Shown one piece after another: positions 7,370 through 16,947 of a DNA stretch of 43,036 nt. The stretch's first letter is position 1. Each line of letters opens with the position of its first letter. The translations under genes and the position numbers were made by a program. The notes beneath the pieces are model-generated. The model saw nothing but the letters and a program-made list of their open reading frames with translations. It ran no database searches and was not told where the DNA came from. The stretch comes from an uncultured bacterium (GTDB lineage: Bacteria; Cyanobacteriota; Vampirovibrionia; Gastranaerophilales; Gastranaerophilaceae): the NCBI GenBank assembly GCA_902783835.1, contig CACZSN010000004.1:1-43036 (forward strand). Direction: 5' to 3'.

Positions 7370-7397
7370 AAAAATACGAAAGGAAATTCTGTTAGAC

Positions 7398-9578
7398 ATG
7401 CAGATATTAGATGTCAAAAACGATACAGCAGAGATATTATATGCTTGTAATGAAGAAAATCTGTATTTATTCGATTTTTTGTTTATTGAAGATGAAGAAT
7501 TGACAATAGTTTCGCAGGTTACGGATATTTCTTCCACCGAAAATGAAGATGTGAATATTGCAACTGTAAGATTTTGCCTTTCCGTTGATAAAAATAACCG
7601 CTTAACCAAGTATAACGGGCATACACCGCCTAAAAACGCTGAAGTCGGCTATCTTGATGCAGGAGAAATAATCGGTCTTTTCCGTCCGAAAGCAAATGCA
7701 ATAAATTGGGGGGAATATGCAAGAAACTTAAACCTTACGGTTTCAACGGATTTTAAGTTTTTATCATCGGGATTTTGCACAATATGCGATAAAGCCGAAC
7801 AGGCTGAAGCTATTGTAAAGACGTTGATTTCCTCTCTTGAAAAGACAAATACAAGAACGGTTGTTCTCGATTTTGACGGAAAATATCAAAATGTAAAAAC
7901 AACAAATAAAGCGGTTTTCGGTAAAGAATATCGTATTCCGCTTGACGGAAGAGCTTTAGACTATATTTTTGAAAATGATTTGGAGGATTGCTCTCCCGAT
8001 GCTAAAGTTGTAATTCAAAATATTATTTTGGAAATTCAAAAATATATTGAAAGTGTTGATAAAGGATATATTTCTTTTGAAATGTTCTTGCAAATTATAA
8101 TGTCTGAAACCAAAAGAACTGCAAATAAAGGTTTGATGGCATTTTGTAATAAACTTTTGAATTATAAATATAAAAAAATTTTTGCTGACAGGGAATCTCA
8201 ATTTTCAATAATTGACAACTGTGACGGTTCTTTTAAACTTGATTTGTCAGCCGTTGACGAAAAATTTTATCCGCTTATTTTCGGTTCGGTAGTTTCAAGG
8301 TTGTATAAAAAATTCTATGTGATTGCAGATATTACAGATGAAAACACACAAACCGCAACGATGAGAGGCATTTATGAAAAACAAAATGTCAGATTGCTGC
8401 CGATAATTTCTCACGAAAGTAAATATTTGAGCAAAGTAAAATCCCATTGTAATAATTTTGCGGTTTTTGCTCCTGCGGAAAAAATTAAATCAACCGAACT
8501 CTATTCCGATTTTATTGACAAATTGAAATCCGATGAATTTGTATTGTTCGGTGAAAATTCCTTGTTCGTACCGCTTTTGGTATCCGTAAAAAAACAACTT
8601 AACCAAAAAGATGAACAAAATGACGATTTAATTACGATTGAAGATTTGGATGATTTGGATAGAGCCAATCTTGAACTTATTCAAAAAATGATGAAACAAG
8701 AAGAGCTCAAAAAAGATGCTATGACTGTTTCGGAAGATGATTTAAACGATCTTGAATCAATATACAATCCTGATTCTTTCGTTCAACAAAAACAAGATGC
8801 TCTAATTAAAAATAATCAAATTGATAACCAAAATTCAGAAAAATCAGAAGCTGTTAAAATACCGGAAAAACCTGTAAACCCTGTAAAATTCGGAATTACT
8901 GAAACTGTTAAAACAGTTGAAGCGGTTGAGCCCGCAAAAATTGATAAAATCGAAATATCAGAAAATATTTCCGAAAAAGAAAATAATACGGAACCTTTGA
9001 TTCAGAAAAACGTTGAAGAAGAAAAAAATGATACGGATATCGTTGAAGATACCGTTATTGAAGAGGAACCCGAAATCTCTGAAATTGAGGAAACAACAGA
9101 TAATGCGGATGAAATTGAGGAGATTGAGGAAGTTGAAGAGATTGAAGAAATTCCCGAAGAAGAATCCGTAATTGAGGAAGAACCTAACGAAACGGAAGAA
9201 TTTGAAGAAGAGGAAAAACAGGAAGAACCTGTGATTGAAAAACAAGTTGTTGAGGAAAAACCCGAACCTCCGATTAAACCTCAACCTCCTGTTCAAAAAG
9301 AACCGCCGCGGATAAGAATTGAACAAAAGGAAATACCTTCACAAATGTCTCAAAGACCTTTGCCGAAGGCAAATGAGCTTCCCGTTTATGAACCGAAAGA
9401 AACAAATCAAAACGATTTGAATTATTCCGAAGGTATGAGAATTTCGCATGCAAAATACGGTTTGGGAACGATTGAAAAAATTATAAAATACGGCAAAAAG
9501 ACACTTTGCTCAATACAATTTGACACATTGGGCAGAAGGTTATTGGATCCTAATATCACGACACTTGAAAAGGTTTAA
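7398..9578 (+). CDS. HerA-like pseudo-ATPase with PcrA/UvrD-like Tudor C-terminus
   Basis: A 726-residue protein in three parts. Residues 1-95 resemble the HAS-barrel at the start of HerA/DUF87 DNA translocases (FLFIEDEELTIVSQVTDI ... VGYLDAGEIIGLFRP). Residues 110-400 follow a HerA ATPase core, but where a GxxGSGKS P-loop should be there is FLSSGFCTICDKAEQ (121-135), before the recognisable VVLDFDGKY strand. So nucleotide binding is probably lost. Residues 410-670 are a disordered, very acidic Glu/Pro-rich linker. Residues 676-726 (EGMRISHAKYGLGTIEKI ... FDTLGRRLLDP, TTLEKV) match the Tudor-like C-terminal domain by which PcrA/UvrD contact RNA polymerase. A scaffold joining DNA and transcription or repair is inferred. 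The ribosome site is weak (AAGGA about 12 bases upstream). Confidence 0.7.
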   Translation: MQILDVKNDTAEILYACNEENLYLFDFLFIEDEELTIVSQVTDISSTENEDVNIATVRFCLSVDKNNRLTKYNGHTPPKNAEVGYLDAGEIIGLFRPKANAINWGEYARNLNLTVSTDFKFLSSGFCTICDKAEQAEAIVKTLISSLEKTNTRTVVLDFDGKYQNVKTTNKAVFGKEYRIPLDGRALDYIFENDLEDCSPDAKVVIQNIILEIQKYIESVDKGYISFEMFLQIIMSETKRTANKGLMAFCNKLLNYKYKKIFADRESQFSIIDNCDGSFKLDLSAVDEKFYPLIFGSVVSRLYKKFYVIADITDENTQTATMRGIYEKQNVRLLPIISHESKYLSKVKSHCNNFAVFAPAEKIKSTELYSDFIDKLKSDEFVLFGENSLFVPLLVSVKKQLNQKDEQNDDLITIEDLDDLDRANLELIQKMMKQEELKKDAMTVSEDDLNDLESIYNPDSFVQQKQDALIKNNQIDNQNSEKSEAVKIPEKPVNPVKFGITETVKTVEAVEPAKIDKIEISENISEKENNTEPLIQKNVEEEKNDTDIVEDTVIEEEPEISEIEETTDNADEIEEIEEVEEIEEIPEEESVIEEEPNETEEFEEEEKQEEPVIEKQVVEEKPEPPIKPQPPVQKEPPRIRIEQKEIPSQMSQRPLPKANELPVYEPKETNQNDLNYSEGMRISHAKYGLGTIEKIIKYGKKTLCSIQFDTLGRRLLDPNITTLEKV

Positions 9579-9654
9579 TTTTGCCTGATTGGGGAGTTAA
9601 ATTTTTCGGTAGTGTTTAATATTATAAATACAGACAAAACGACTTGGAGAAAAA

Positions 9655-10545
9655 ATGAAAAAATTACTTTTAACGGCACTATTTTCAGCGATGATTGTTT
9701 TACCTTCATTTGCAGATTCTCAAAAGCCTGTTAAGTATGAATTAGGTAAATATAATTTTAGTTTTGATGTAAAGGAAGAGGCACAAAGTGTTGAACCGAC
9801 TAAACCTTCATCTCAAATTGCACCTCAACAACAAGATAAAGCAACAATTCTTCCGGCATTAATGCCCGCAAAGCCCGTGGTTATTGACGGAAATATAAAG
9901 CCGATTGCGGAAAGTATTAACGCTCAAAAGCAAGTTGTGAAACAAATTAAAGAAGAGGAACAAGCAAAAGAAGATGCTGAGGAAACGCAAGAACAAACAC
10001 CTCAACAGGAACAAAAATTGATACAAGAACCGGTAAAACAAAATGTTTGTGAGCCTTCGGAAACACCAAAAATTGAAGCTCCCGTTCCTTGTGAAGATAA
10101 TAAGGAAGAAGTTACGACACCTGTTCCGCAAAGTTCTGTAATGCCGAGTAAGGAAAATTTGCAATTAAAAACAAATTTGCAACCAAAAACTCACACTCCG
10201 ATGCCGACACAAAAAGTTTTGGATGAAGAGCATTCAGCCGGTTTAACAAATGGTGAAACTCCCGTAAAACGCGTTATTCAGCCGACTAAACCACCGGCTA
10301 AAGAACAGCCTCGTCCGAAAGTTGTTGAAGAAGAAAAAATGGATGAAATTACATTAACAAAAGATGTTAAGACAGAAACCGATTCTTCTGCTCAATCCGT
10401 TGAAAATTCTGATACTTCAAAGGTTAATGCTCAAAAAAATGAAACTAAAAAAGAAGAACAAAAAGTAAAAGAGAAGAAAAAACTTCCCTTCTCTTTTGAA
10501 CTTCATCAAATGCAATATAACGGTGTAGAATCGAGACAATTATAA
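9655..10545 (+). CDS. Secreted Pro/Glu/Lys-rich low-complexity protein
   Basis: A 296-residue protein with a clear Sec signal peptide (MKKLLLTALFSAMIVLPSFA, cleavage after FA), then a short folded-looking motif (VKYELGKYNFSFDV) and about 220 residues of Pro, Glu, Gln and Lys-rich, presumably disordered sequence. The last 20 residues (FSFELHQMQYNG) echo the FSFDV motif near the front. I know no family. It may span the periplasm or link envelope layers, as TonB-like linkers do, but no anchoring domain is visible. GGAG precedes the ATG by 6 bases and TATAAA lies at 9623-9628. Its stop abuts the stop of rimO on the other strand. Confidence 0.7.
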   Translation: MKKLLLTALFSAMIVLPSFADSQKPVKYELGKYNFSFDVKEEAQSVEPTKPSSQIAPQQQDKATILPALMPAKPVVIDGNIKPIAESINAQKQVVKQIKEEEQAKEDAEETQEQTPQQEQKLIQEPVKQNVCEPSETPKIEAPVPCEDNKEEVTTPVPQSSVMPSKENLQLKTNLQPKTHTPMPTQKVLDEEHSAGLTNGETPVKRVIQPTKPPAKEQPRPKVVEEEKMDEITLTKDVKTETDSSAQSVENSDTSKVNAQKNETKKEEQKVKEKKKLPFSFELHQMQYNGVESRQL

Positions 10546-11856
10546 TTATTCGATTACCCCGTACAAGTCATAGGCATCTGCCTTTGTGACGGTTGCGATG
10601 ATTATATCTCCCGGAACGATATCTGTTTCGGGATTTTTTAATGTCAAATAAATCAATCCGTCAACTTCGGGGGCATCTTTATATGTACGAGCTGTCACAA
10701 CCCCGTCATCGGTAATGTATTCGACAATACATTCAATTTTTTTGCCGACAAGATTTTCGTTAATTTGTTTAGAAATTGATTTTTGCAACTTCATAAGGCA
10801 ATTTTTACGTTTATGTTTAATTTTGGCAGGTACTCTGTTCGGTAAATCGTAAGAATAAGTACCTTTTTCGCGAGAGTATTCAAACACTCCGAGTCTGTCG
10901 AACTTTATATCTTCAATAAATTTTTTCAAATGTTCAAAATCTTCTTCAGTTTCTCCCGGATAACCAACGATAAAGGTTGTTCTGAGGGCAATATCAGGAA
11001 TTTTATTTCTGATTTTGTTTATCAATTCTCTATAATCAAAAGCCGGACGTCTCATCGCCTTCAAAACGTTCGGACTTGAATGTTGAAGCGGGATATCGAT
11101 GTAATTGAAGATTTTATCATTATTTTTAATTACATCAAGAAGTTCATCCGTAATTCCCGACGGATAGGTATACATAATTCTGAGTCTGCCTAAATCTTCG
11201 ATTTTGCACAATTCCGACAACAATTTGGCAAGAGACGGTTCACCGTATAAATCTTTGCCGTAAGCTGTTGTGTCCTGTGCAATAAGGATGATTTCCGAAA
11301 CACCTTTTTTCGTCAATTTTTTTGCTTCGTCAATAATATTTTCGATAGGACGGGACACCGCTTTTCCGCGTAATTTCGGGATAATGCAATATCCGCATTC
11401 GCAATCGCATCCGTCTGCAATTTTTAAGTATGAAGAAGCTCCGACTGTAATTTGTTGACGCTCAACATCCTCGAAATAATGATAATGCGGAGTTTTTGCA
11501 ACTTCATAAATCTGATTTTCTTCCGCAATTTTGTTTACGACATCGCCGATTTTATCCAATTCGGAAGTCCCCAAAAATGCCTTAACTTCAGGTAATGCTT
11601 TTTTGAGTTCTTCTCTGTATTTTTGGGGCAAACATCCCGTTACAATAACTTTTTTGCCTTCGTCAATCATTTTGACAATGGATTGAATTGACTCGGTTTC
11701 CGCATCGTGAATGAATGAACAGGTGTTTATCAAAACAACATCCGCATTCGTTTCGTCAAGTGTAATTCTATGTCCGTTTTTTGCAAGTGAACCTGCCATA
11801 AGCTCACTGTCTACAAGGTTTTTCGCACATCCGTGGTTAATAATTGCTATTTTCAT
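10546..11856 (-). CDS. rimO: Ribosomal protein S12 methylthiotransferase RimO
   Basis: A 436-residue radical SAM methylthiotransferase that adds a methylthio group to an Asp of ribosomal protein S12. The N-terminal MTTase domain carries its cluster Cys C10, C46 and C75; the radical SAM CxxxCxxC is C150, C154, C157 (GCDCECGYCIIP); the C-terminal 65 residues form a TRAM domain. LRGKAVSRP after the CxxxCxxC and the overall length distinguish RimO from the tRNA enzymes MiaB and MtaB. Its start overlaps the stop of the upstream membrane glycosyltransferase by 4 bases (ATGA), implying translational coupling. Confidence 0.95.
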   Translation of the reverse strand: MKIAIINHGCAKNLVDSELMAGSLAKNGHRITLDETNADVVLINTCSFIHDAETESIQSIVKMIDEGKKVIVTGCLPQKYREELKKALPEVKAFLGTSELDKIGDVVNKIAEENQIYEVAKTPHYHYFEDVERQQITVGASSYLKIADGCDCECGYCIIPKLRGKAVSRPIENIIDEAKKLTKKGVSEIILIAQDTTAYGKDLYGEPSLAKLLSELCKIEDLGRLRIMYTYPSGITDELLDVIKNNDKIFNYIDIPLQHSSPNVLKAMRRPAFDYRELINKIRNKIPDIALRTTFIVGYPGETEEDFEHLKKFIEDIKFDRLGVFEYSREKGTYSYDLPNRVPAKIKHKRKNCLMKLQKSISKQINENLVGKKIECIVEYITDDGVVTARTYKDAPEVDGLIYLTLKNPETDIVPGDIIIATVTKADAYDLYGVIE

Positions 11857-13601
11857 AAATCGTTTCTCTTATATAACTGCATAACATATTTTCCTTCGCC
11901 AAATGTTTCGGTATTTTTATAATTTTCTTTGACAAATTGGCAAAATTGTTTCCCGTAATCATCGCAAATAAAGCGTTTTCCGTAATCGTACGTGTCTCTG
12001 TTATTTAAAATGAAATACTCGGGTTTCGTTTGTGAAAAATGGTTTATGACAAATTCTTCCCCAAATGTCTCAAAATACATTGGCGTCAAACTGTCAAAAA
12101 TGTTGTCCGCAGGACGACCCGTTACAAAATTTATATACATCGTCTCGGGGACAACAACTATTTTGTCCGTTTCTTTTGTGTTTTTCTCAATATAGGCAAT
12201 TGCTGTATTTAATGTGTTTGCAACTTGCGGATAAGCAAAAACACCATTTGTGCTCTTGTTGCCACTATTATTGGTATTGGTTGTGGTGACTTGCAAGAAG
12301 CCTTGTGATTTTGGAATGATAGTCATAATTGATTTTATTCCGCACAATATCAATAAACCAGCTAAAAGCATTGAGAAGAAAGTATTTACGGCGGTTTTAA
12401 GTTCTTTTTTACTGCAATAGTCTGCATTGTATAAAAAAGCACCTATCGAAAGTAATATCAACGGAGCTGTATACGTGCCGTAAACGTCCATATTTACCGC
12501 AAAAAATGTCTTAAATGAAAATAATATTGATGCACACATAAAAATGTAAAGCGGTTTGTTAGTATATATTTTTTTGAGAAAAATACAAAAAATTAATGCG
12601 TTTATAATTGCAATAAGCGAATATCCTGAAAAACCTACGTATATCAAGCCTGTAAACCCAAAAAATCCGACTAAAATCATTAAAAATTTATCGGATTTGC
12701 ACATTGTTTTTGCAAAAGTTACAATCGCTCCAATTGCAATAAGCAGTAAGGTTTTAACGATACCAAAACTCAAAATTGAAATACTCGGGCATGCTCCCGT
12801 GAAATTAGAATAAAAATATTTAAGAGAATGCGTGTGACTGATGGCATTTACGAGTGCAAAAGTTTCTTGCAGGTCAAAAAATTTCATTCCCTGCATAAAT
12901 AAAATTCCGAAGGAAATCGCCGGAATAATTGCGAAACAAGCAAATGAGGCTAATACATTTATTGTTGAAATTTTTTTATTGACCAAAATATATAAAGCAA
13001 GAAAAATTGCGTACAAGAAAAAATCGTATTTGCAAGCGATTGCACAACCTGCAAAAAGACAGGCGAGGTATGCAAATTTCGGTTCATCATTTTGGGCAAA
13101 TTTTATAAAAAATAAAACCGATGCTAAAAATGCCGTAAGTCCGTAAGTCATTGAAAAAGAATAAGGGAGAGTATAATTAAAAGTTCCAAGCGAACAAACA
13201 CCTGTAATCAGCGGAATTACGGCAAGTTGCCAATAACCCTTTTCTCCTGTGAATTCTGATTTTGTTGTGTTTTCTTGTTGATTTTTTAGAGGAAAAATTT
13301 CTCCGCAAATCAACATAAAAATCCAAATAATCAAAGTTGAATTAAAAATGCCCGCAATTCTCAACGGAGTTAAAGTTGCTCCGAAAATAAGATACAATAA
13401 AGCGTTCAGCTGATAAGCCAACGGCCCGTAAATATTGACAATATCCCGATATAAAACTTCACCGTTTATCATTCTGAAAGGGATGTAAAGTTCCCGTCCC
13501 GTATCAATCGCAGGGTTAAGTTGAAAAAATGATGCCGTGAAAGCAAGCAAAAACGTTATTATTAACAAATATTCGGGTTTAAATTTAATCAACTTTTTCA
13601 T
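11853..13601 (-). CDS. GT39-like polytopic membrane glycosyltransferase
   Basis: A 582-residue integral membrane protein with about ten to twelve hydrophobic helices and a soluble C-terminal domain of about 110 residues. The first loop has DTGRELYIPFRMINGEVLYR (D33), the acidic loop and following pattern typical of the PMT/ArnT-like GT-C superfamily, which move a sugar from a polyprenyl-phosphate donor on the outer face of the inner membrane. The next motif, YGPLAYQLNALLYLIFG, fits too. The acceptor (lipid, glycan or protein) is not predictable. It lies 43 bases after mutS and overlaps rimO by 4 bases. Confidence 0.8.
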   Translation of the reverse strand: MKKLIKFKPEYLLIITFLLAFTASFFQLNPAIDTGRELYIPFRMINGEVLYRDIVNIYGPLAYQLNALLYLIFGATLTPLRIAGIFNSTLIIWIFMLICGEIFPLKNQQENTTKSEFTGEKGYWQLAVIPLITGVCSLGTFNYTLPYSFSMTYGLTAFLASVLFFIKFAQNDEPKFAYLACLFAGCAIACKYDFFLYAIFLALYILVNKKISTINVLASFACFAIIPAISFGILFMQGMKFFDLQETFALVNAISHTHSLKYFYSNFTGACPSISILSFGIVKTLLLIAIGAIVTFAKTMCKSDKFLMILVGFFGFTGLIYVGFSGYSLIAIINALIFCIFLKKIYTNKPLYIFMCASILFSFKTFFAVNMDVYGTYTAPLILLSIGAFLYNADYCSKKELKTAVNTFFSMLLAGLLILCGIKSIMTIIPKSQGFLQVTTTNTNNSGNKSTNGVFAYPQVANTLNTAIAYIEKNTKETDKIVVVPETMYINFVTGRPADNIFDSLTPMYFETFGEEFVINHFSQTKPEYFILNNRDTYDYGKRFICDDYGKQFCQFVKENYKNTETFGEGKYVMQLYKRNDL

Positions 13602-13644
13602 AAAACAATGATAACTTAATTTGATTTATTTGCCAATGTCTCAT

Positions 13645-16221
13645 TTATTCATCGAAAGGCAGTGAAAGTTGCGGAATTTCGGGAGTTTTTCGTCCTGATT
13701 TTCTTCTTCCCGATAAATCTTTTTGGAATTCTTTTTGCATTTCAACCATAAGATTTTGAGCATTTTCAACTACTGACGAAGGTAATCCCGCCTTTTTTGC
13801 AACTTGAATACCGTAACTTTTGCTTGCCGAACCTTCAACGATTTTGCGTAAGAATTCGATTTCGCCTTCTTTTTCACTGATTGTAATTCTGAAGTTTTTA
13901 ATTTGTTCAAACTTTTTCGGCATTACGTTAAGTTCGTGATAGTGAGTTGCAAAAACGGTTCTTGCTTTAATTTTCGTTGCAATATATTCCGCAACGGACC
14001 AAGCAATCGCCACACCGTCATATGTACTTGTTCCCCGACCGATTTCGTCAAGAAGAATAAAACTTTTTTCCGTCGCACTGTTTAAAATGTACGCTGTTTC
14101 GCTCATTTCAACCATAAACGTTGATTGTCCCAAAGACAAATCATCTGAGGCTCCGACACGTGTGAAAATTTTGTCGGTAACTCCGATTTTGGCATAACTT
14201 GCGGGAACAAAACAGCCCATTTGAGCCATAATCAAAATCAATGCGTTTTGTCGCATATAGGTTGATTTTCCCGCCATATTAGGACCTGTCAAAATCATAA
14301 ATTGCGTATCATTGGGATTTGTTGTATTTGCCTGCAATTGCAAGTCATTAGGAACGTATTTCCCCATCGGCAAAATCTTTTCAATAACAGGATGACGACC
14401 GTCTTTTATGCAAATTTCACCGTCATCATCAATAATCGGACGAACATATGAATTTTCTTGGGCAACAGTTGCGAACGAAAGCAAAACATCAATCGTGGCA
14501 AAATCGTGAGCCACATTTTTTATTTTGTCGGAAAATTCCCGTGCATATTCTCTCATATCAGAGAAAATTTTATATTCTGTTTCGGTAGACTTATATTTTG
14601 CGGCAGAAACTTCCGTTTCAAAACGTTTCAAATCTTCTGTGATAAATCTTTCCGCATTTGTCAAAGTCTGACGTCTGATATAATCTTGAGGAACTAAAGA
14701 CAAATTTGAGTTCGTAACCTCAATAAAGTAGCCAAAAGTCTTGCTATAACCTATTCTGAGGTTTTTTATGCCGGTGCGTTCTTTTTCTGAAGCTTCTGTT
14801 TCAGCAAGCTTCTTTTCTCCGCCGTCTAAAAGTTCACGATAATAGTCTAATTCACCGTTTACACCTTCTCTGATAATTCCTCCGTCTTTTACACCGACAG
14901 GGGCATCTTCTTTGATTGTTCGGTCAATTATGTTTGCAAAATCAGTTAATTCTTCCGTGTTTTCCGAAATTTTTAAAAACTCATTATTGTAAGCACCTAA
15001 AATTTCTTCGATTTGCGGGAGAAGCAACAAAGAATCCTTTATTGCAAGGAAATCCCTCGGATTAGCCGTGGAGTTACTCATTTTGACAGACAGGCGTTCG
15101 ATGTCGTAAACTTTTCCGAGAAGGAATGCAAGTCTTGATGAAAGAGATGAATTTTTCAACAAAACATCGACGGCATCAAGTCTTTCGTTAATTTTTACTG
15201 GGTCTTTCAACGGTTGCGTAATCCATTTTTTGAGCAATCTTGAACCCATATTTGTCTTAACTCTGTCGATTGCCCAAAGCAAACTTCCGTATTTTGCTTT
15301 GTCTCTGTTTGTGTATAAAAGCTCTAAGTTTCGGGCAGTATTGATGTCCATTGACAAAAATTCAGACAGATTATAAGAATGAATTGTATCAAATTTCGGT
15401 AAAGCGGAAAAACAAGTCTGTTTTAAATATTCCGCAATCGCTCCCGCCGCTCTGAATCCGACCTTGAATTCAGGATAGCCGAACGATTTCAGCGATTCTG
15501 TGTTAAACATTTCTTTTATGTTCTTTTCCGCGAAACTTTGTTCAAATGCGGCTGAAGAAATTTTTGAACAGTTATAATTGAGATAAATTTGTTCCGGTAA
15601 ATCAAATTTTTCTTCGGGAACAATTTGAAACGGCAAAACTTTTTGCTTTTTTATAGGAGCAATAATTTCAGACGGTTTTATTCTTGCAAGTTCAGCAAGA
15701 ATTTCCGTCAAAGTTCCCTGGGTGACGGAAAATTCACCGGTTGTAATATCCGTATAAGCAAGTCCGAAAATACCGTTTTCTTCAATAATGGAAGCAAGCC
15801 AGTTATTTTTGTCTGATTTAATAAGGTTTATTTCGTTAACCGTTCCGGCTGTGATAACTTGTGTAACTTCCCGTTTGACAAGACCTTTTGCAAGAGCGGG
15901 ATCTTCCGTTTGGTCACAAATTGCGACTTTATAATTTTTTTCAAGCAATTTGGGAAGATAATTATCGATTGCTTTTGCAGGAATTCCTGCCATTGGGATT
16001 TTACCCAAAACTCCGCCGTCACGAGCTGTTAATGTGATTTCAAGAGCTTTCGAAATCTCAGTTGCATCTTCAAAAAATGCTTCGTAAAAATCTCCCATTC
16101 TATACATCAAAATAATGTCTTGATATTTTCTTTTAATATCAAGATATTGTCTGAGCATTGGAGTTGCTTCGCTCAAGTCTACATCTATACTGTTTATGTT
16201 GTTGATTTCTCGTTTTGTCAT
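13645..16221 (-). CDS. mutS: DNA mismatch repair protein MutS
   Basis: An 858-residue MutS of full length. The mismatch-reading motif FYE (F45-E47, in MGDFYEAF) is present, then connector and lever/clamp regions, and the ABC-type ATPase with Walker A TGPNMAGKST near residue 645 and the DEIGRGTS Walker B/signature region. The last residues, PQLSLPFDE, contain a QxxLxF sequence like the sliding-clamp-binding motif. It recognises mispairs and starts repair with MutL, which is not in this window. I chose ATG 16221; an in-frame TTG at 16260 would lie within the promoter. No Shine-Dalgarno is seen; the -10 is 10 bases upstream, so the message may be leaderless. Confidence 0.96.
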   Translation of the reverse strand: MTKREINNINSIDVDLSEATPMLRQYLDIKRKYQDIILMYRMGDFYEAFFEDATEISKALEITLTARDGGVLGKIPMAGIPAKAIDNYLPKLLEKNYKVAICDQTEDPALAKGLVKREVTQVITAGTVNEINLIKSDKNNWLASIIEENGIFGLAYTDITTGEFSVTQGTLTEILAELARIKPSEIIAPIKKQKVLPFQIVPEEKFDLPEQIYLNYNCSKISSAAFEQSFAEKNIKEMFNTESLKSFGYPEFKVGFRAAGAIAEYLKQTCFSALPKFDTIHSYNLSEFLSMDINTARNLELLYTNRDKAKYGSLLWAIDRVKTNMGSRLLKKWITQPLKDPVKINERLDAVDVLLKNSSLSSRLAFLLGKVYDIERLSVKMSNSTANPRDFLAIKDSLLLLPQIEEILGAYNNEFLKISENTEELTDFANIIDRTIKEDAPVGVKDGGIIREGVNGELDYYRELLDGGEKKLAETEASEKERTGIKNLRIGYSKTFGYFIEVTNSNLSLVPQDYIRRQTLTNAERFITEDLKRFETEVSAAKYKSTETEYKIFSDMREYAREFSDKIKNVAHDFATIDVLLSFATVAQENSYVRPIIDDDGEICIKDGRHPVIEKILPMGKYVPNDLQLQANTTNPNDTQFMILTGPNMAGKSTYMRQNALILIMAQMGCFVPASYAKIGVTDKIFTRVGASDDLSLGQSTFMVEMSETAYILNSATEKSFILLDEIGRGTSTYDGVAIAWSVAEYIATKIKARTVFATHYHELNVMPKKFEQIKNFRITISEKEGEIEFLRKIVEGSASKSYGIQVAKKAGLPSSVVENAQNLMVEMQKEFQKDLSGRRKSGRKTPEIPQLSLPFDE

Positions 16222-16230
16222 GTCTATACT
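16202..16230 (+). promoter_or_regulatory. Promoter for the anchored unknown protein
   Basis: TTGATT (16202-16207), 17-bp spacer, TATACT (16225-16230). It overlaps the first codons of mutS and runs against the mutS promoter, so the two may interfere. Confidence 0.6.
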
Positions 16231-16231
16231 A

Positions 16232-16260
16232 ATTTTAGTCAAACAGCAAACAAATAACAA
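16232..16260 (-). promoter_or_regulatory. Promoter for mutS
   Basis: Minus strand TTGTTA (16260-16255), 17-bp spacer, TAAAAT (16237-16232), then only 10 bases to the mutS ATG at 16221. Confidence 0.55.
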
Positions 16261-16274
16261 GTTGAGGTTAAGAA

Positions 16275-16871
16275 ATGTTCGGTTGTTTAAGAAAATTTAT
16301 TAACATAATTATTATAATCCTTGCAGTAGTGGGCTTTATAGCTATCGGCGGAACAAATATCATAAATGATTTTATTCATAATCCGCTTTCTCCGGCTCAA
16401 TCAAGTAAAGCTGAAAAAGCTGCTCAAATAGCCGATTTTTCTAAGTTAAACAAGGAATTTGAACTTGTTTCTTCAAGTAAACTTCCGAAAATCGGAAATT
16501 ATGTTTATTTGAAGCATGCCGCAACCTCTCAAAATTTCTTTATGGCAAAACCGAAAAATGCCGAAACTTTGACAAAAAATGATTTTAATTCCAAAAAAGC
16601 AGACGAAAAAATCTTGAATTTTGTTAATGATTTTAAAGTTCTTCGTCTTGAAAATTTTGAAATCACGGGAAAAGGTTCTATGAAAGCGTTCGGACAGACG
16701 GTTCCGTTTGTGAAATTCAAGTCTGATATTGTAAATCTTCCTGTTCACGGGGCAGAAGGGATTGTCGGCGTTGCTAATAAAGGGGACAAAAATATTATTA
16801 TTGTCGCAACCAACACTTACGGAAAGTATTCTCAAATCGTTACAAATGCATTATTTACCGAAATTAAATAA
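16275..16871 (+). CDS. Membrane-anchored protein of unknown function
   Basis: A 198-residue protein with one N-terminal membrane helix (about residues 8-27, Ile-rich with VVGFIAIGG) and no typical cleavage site, so probably anchored with the rest outside. The remaining part is beta-rich (FELVSSSKLPKIGNYVYLKH, GSMKAFGQTVPFVKFKSDIV, GDKNIIIVATNTYGKYS). I do not recognise the family. GAGG seven bases before the ATG supports the start. It shares a 53-bp intergenic region with mutS and is followed 76 bases later by the diguanylate cyclase, which has its own promoter. Confidence 0.7.
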   Translation: MFGCLRKFINIIIIILAVVGFIAIGGTNIINDFIHNPLSPAQSSKAEKAAQIADFSKLNKEFELVSSSKLPKIGNYVYLKHAATSQNFFMAKPKNAETLTKNDFNSKKADEKILNFVNDFKVLRLENFEITGKGSMKAFGQTVPFVKFKSDIVNLPVHGAEGIVGVANKGDKNIIIVATNTYGKYSQIVTNALFTEIK

Positions 16872-16877
16872 AAATTA

Positions 16878-16907
16878 TTGTTGTTTTTTTTCGGGTCATG
16901 CTATAAT
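16878..16907 (+). promoter_or_regulatory. Promoter for the diguanylate cyclase-rubredoxin pair
   Basis: TTGTTG (16878-16883), 18-bp spacer, TATAAT (16902-16907). A ribosome site AAGGGG (16929-16934) lies 13 bases before the ATG at 16948, farther than usual. Confidence 0.6.
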
Positions 16908-16947
16908 GTTGACACAGTATGTGTCATTAAGGGGCAAAAGATAATCA

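Noticed and set aside
7353..7397. Start of the HerA-like gene at ATG 7353
   Set aside because: This ATG lies upstream of the TATAAT at 7364-7369, so it would not be in the message; ATG 7398 is used instead.
8958..9326. Minus-strand open frame rich in Phe and Asn
   Set aside because: It is the antisense of the Glu-rich linker of the HerA-like gene; GAA codons read as TTC on the other strand. No ribosome site.
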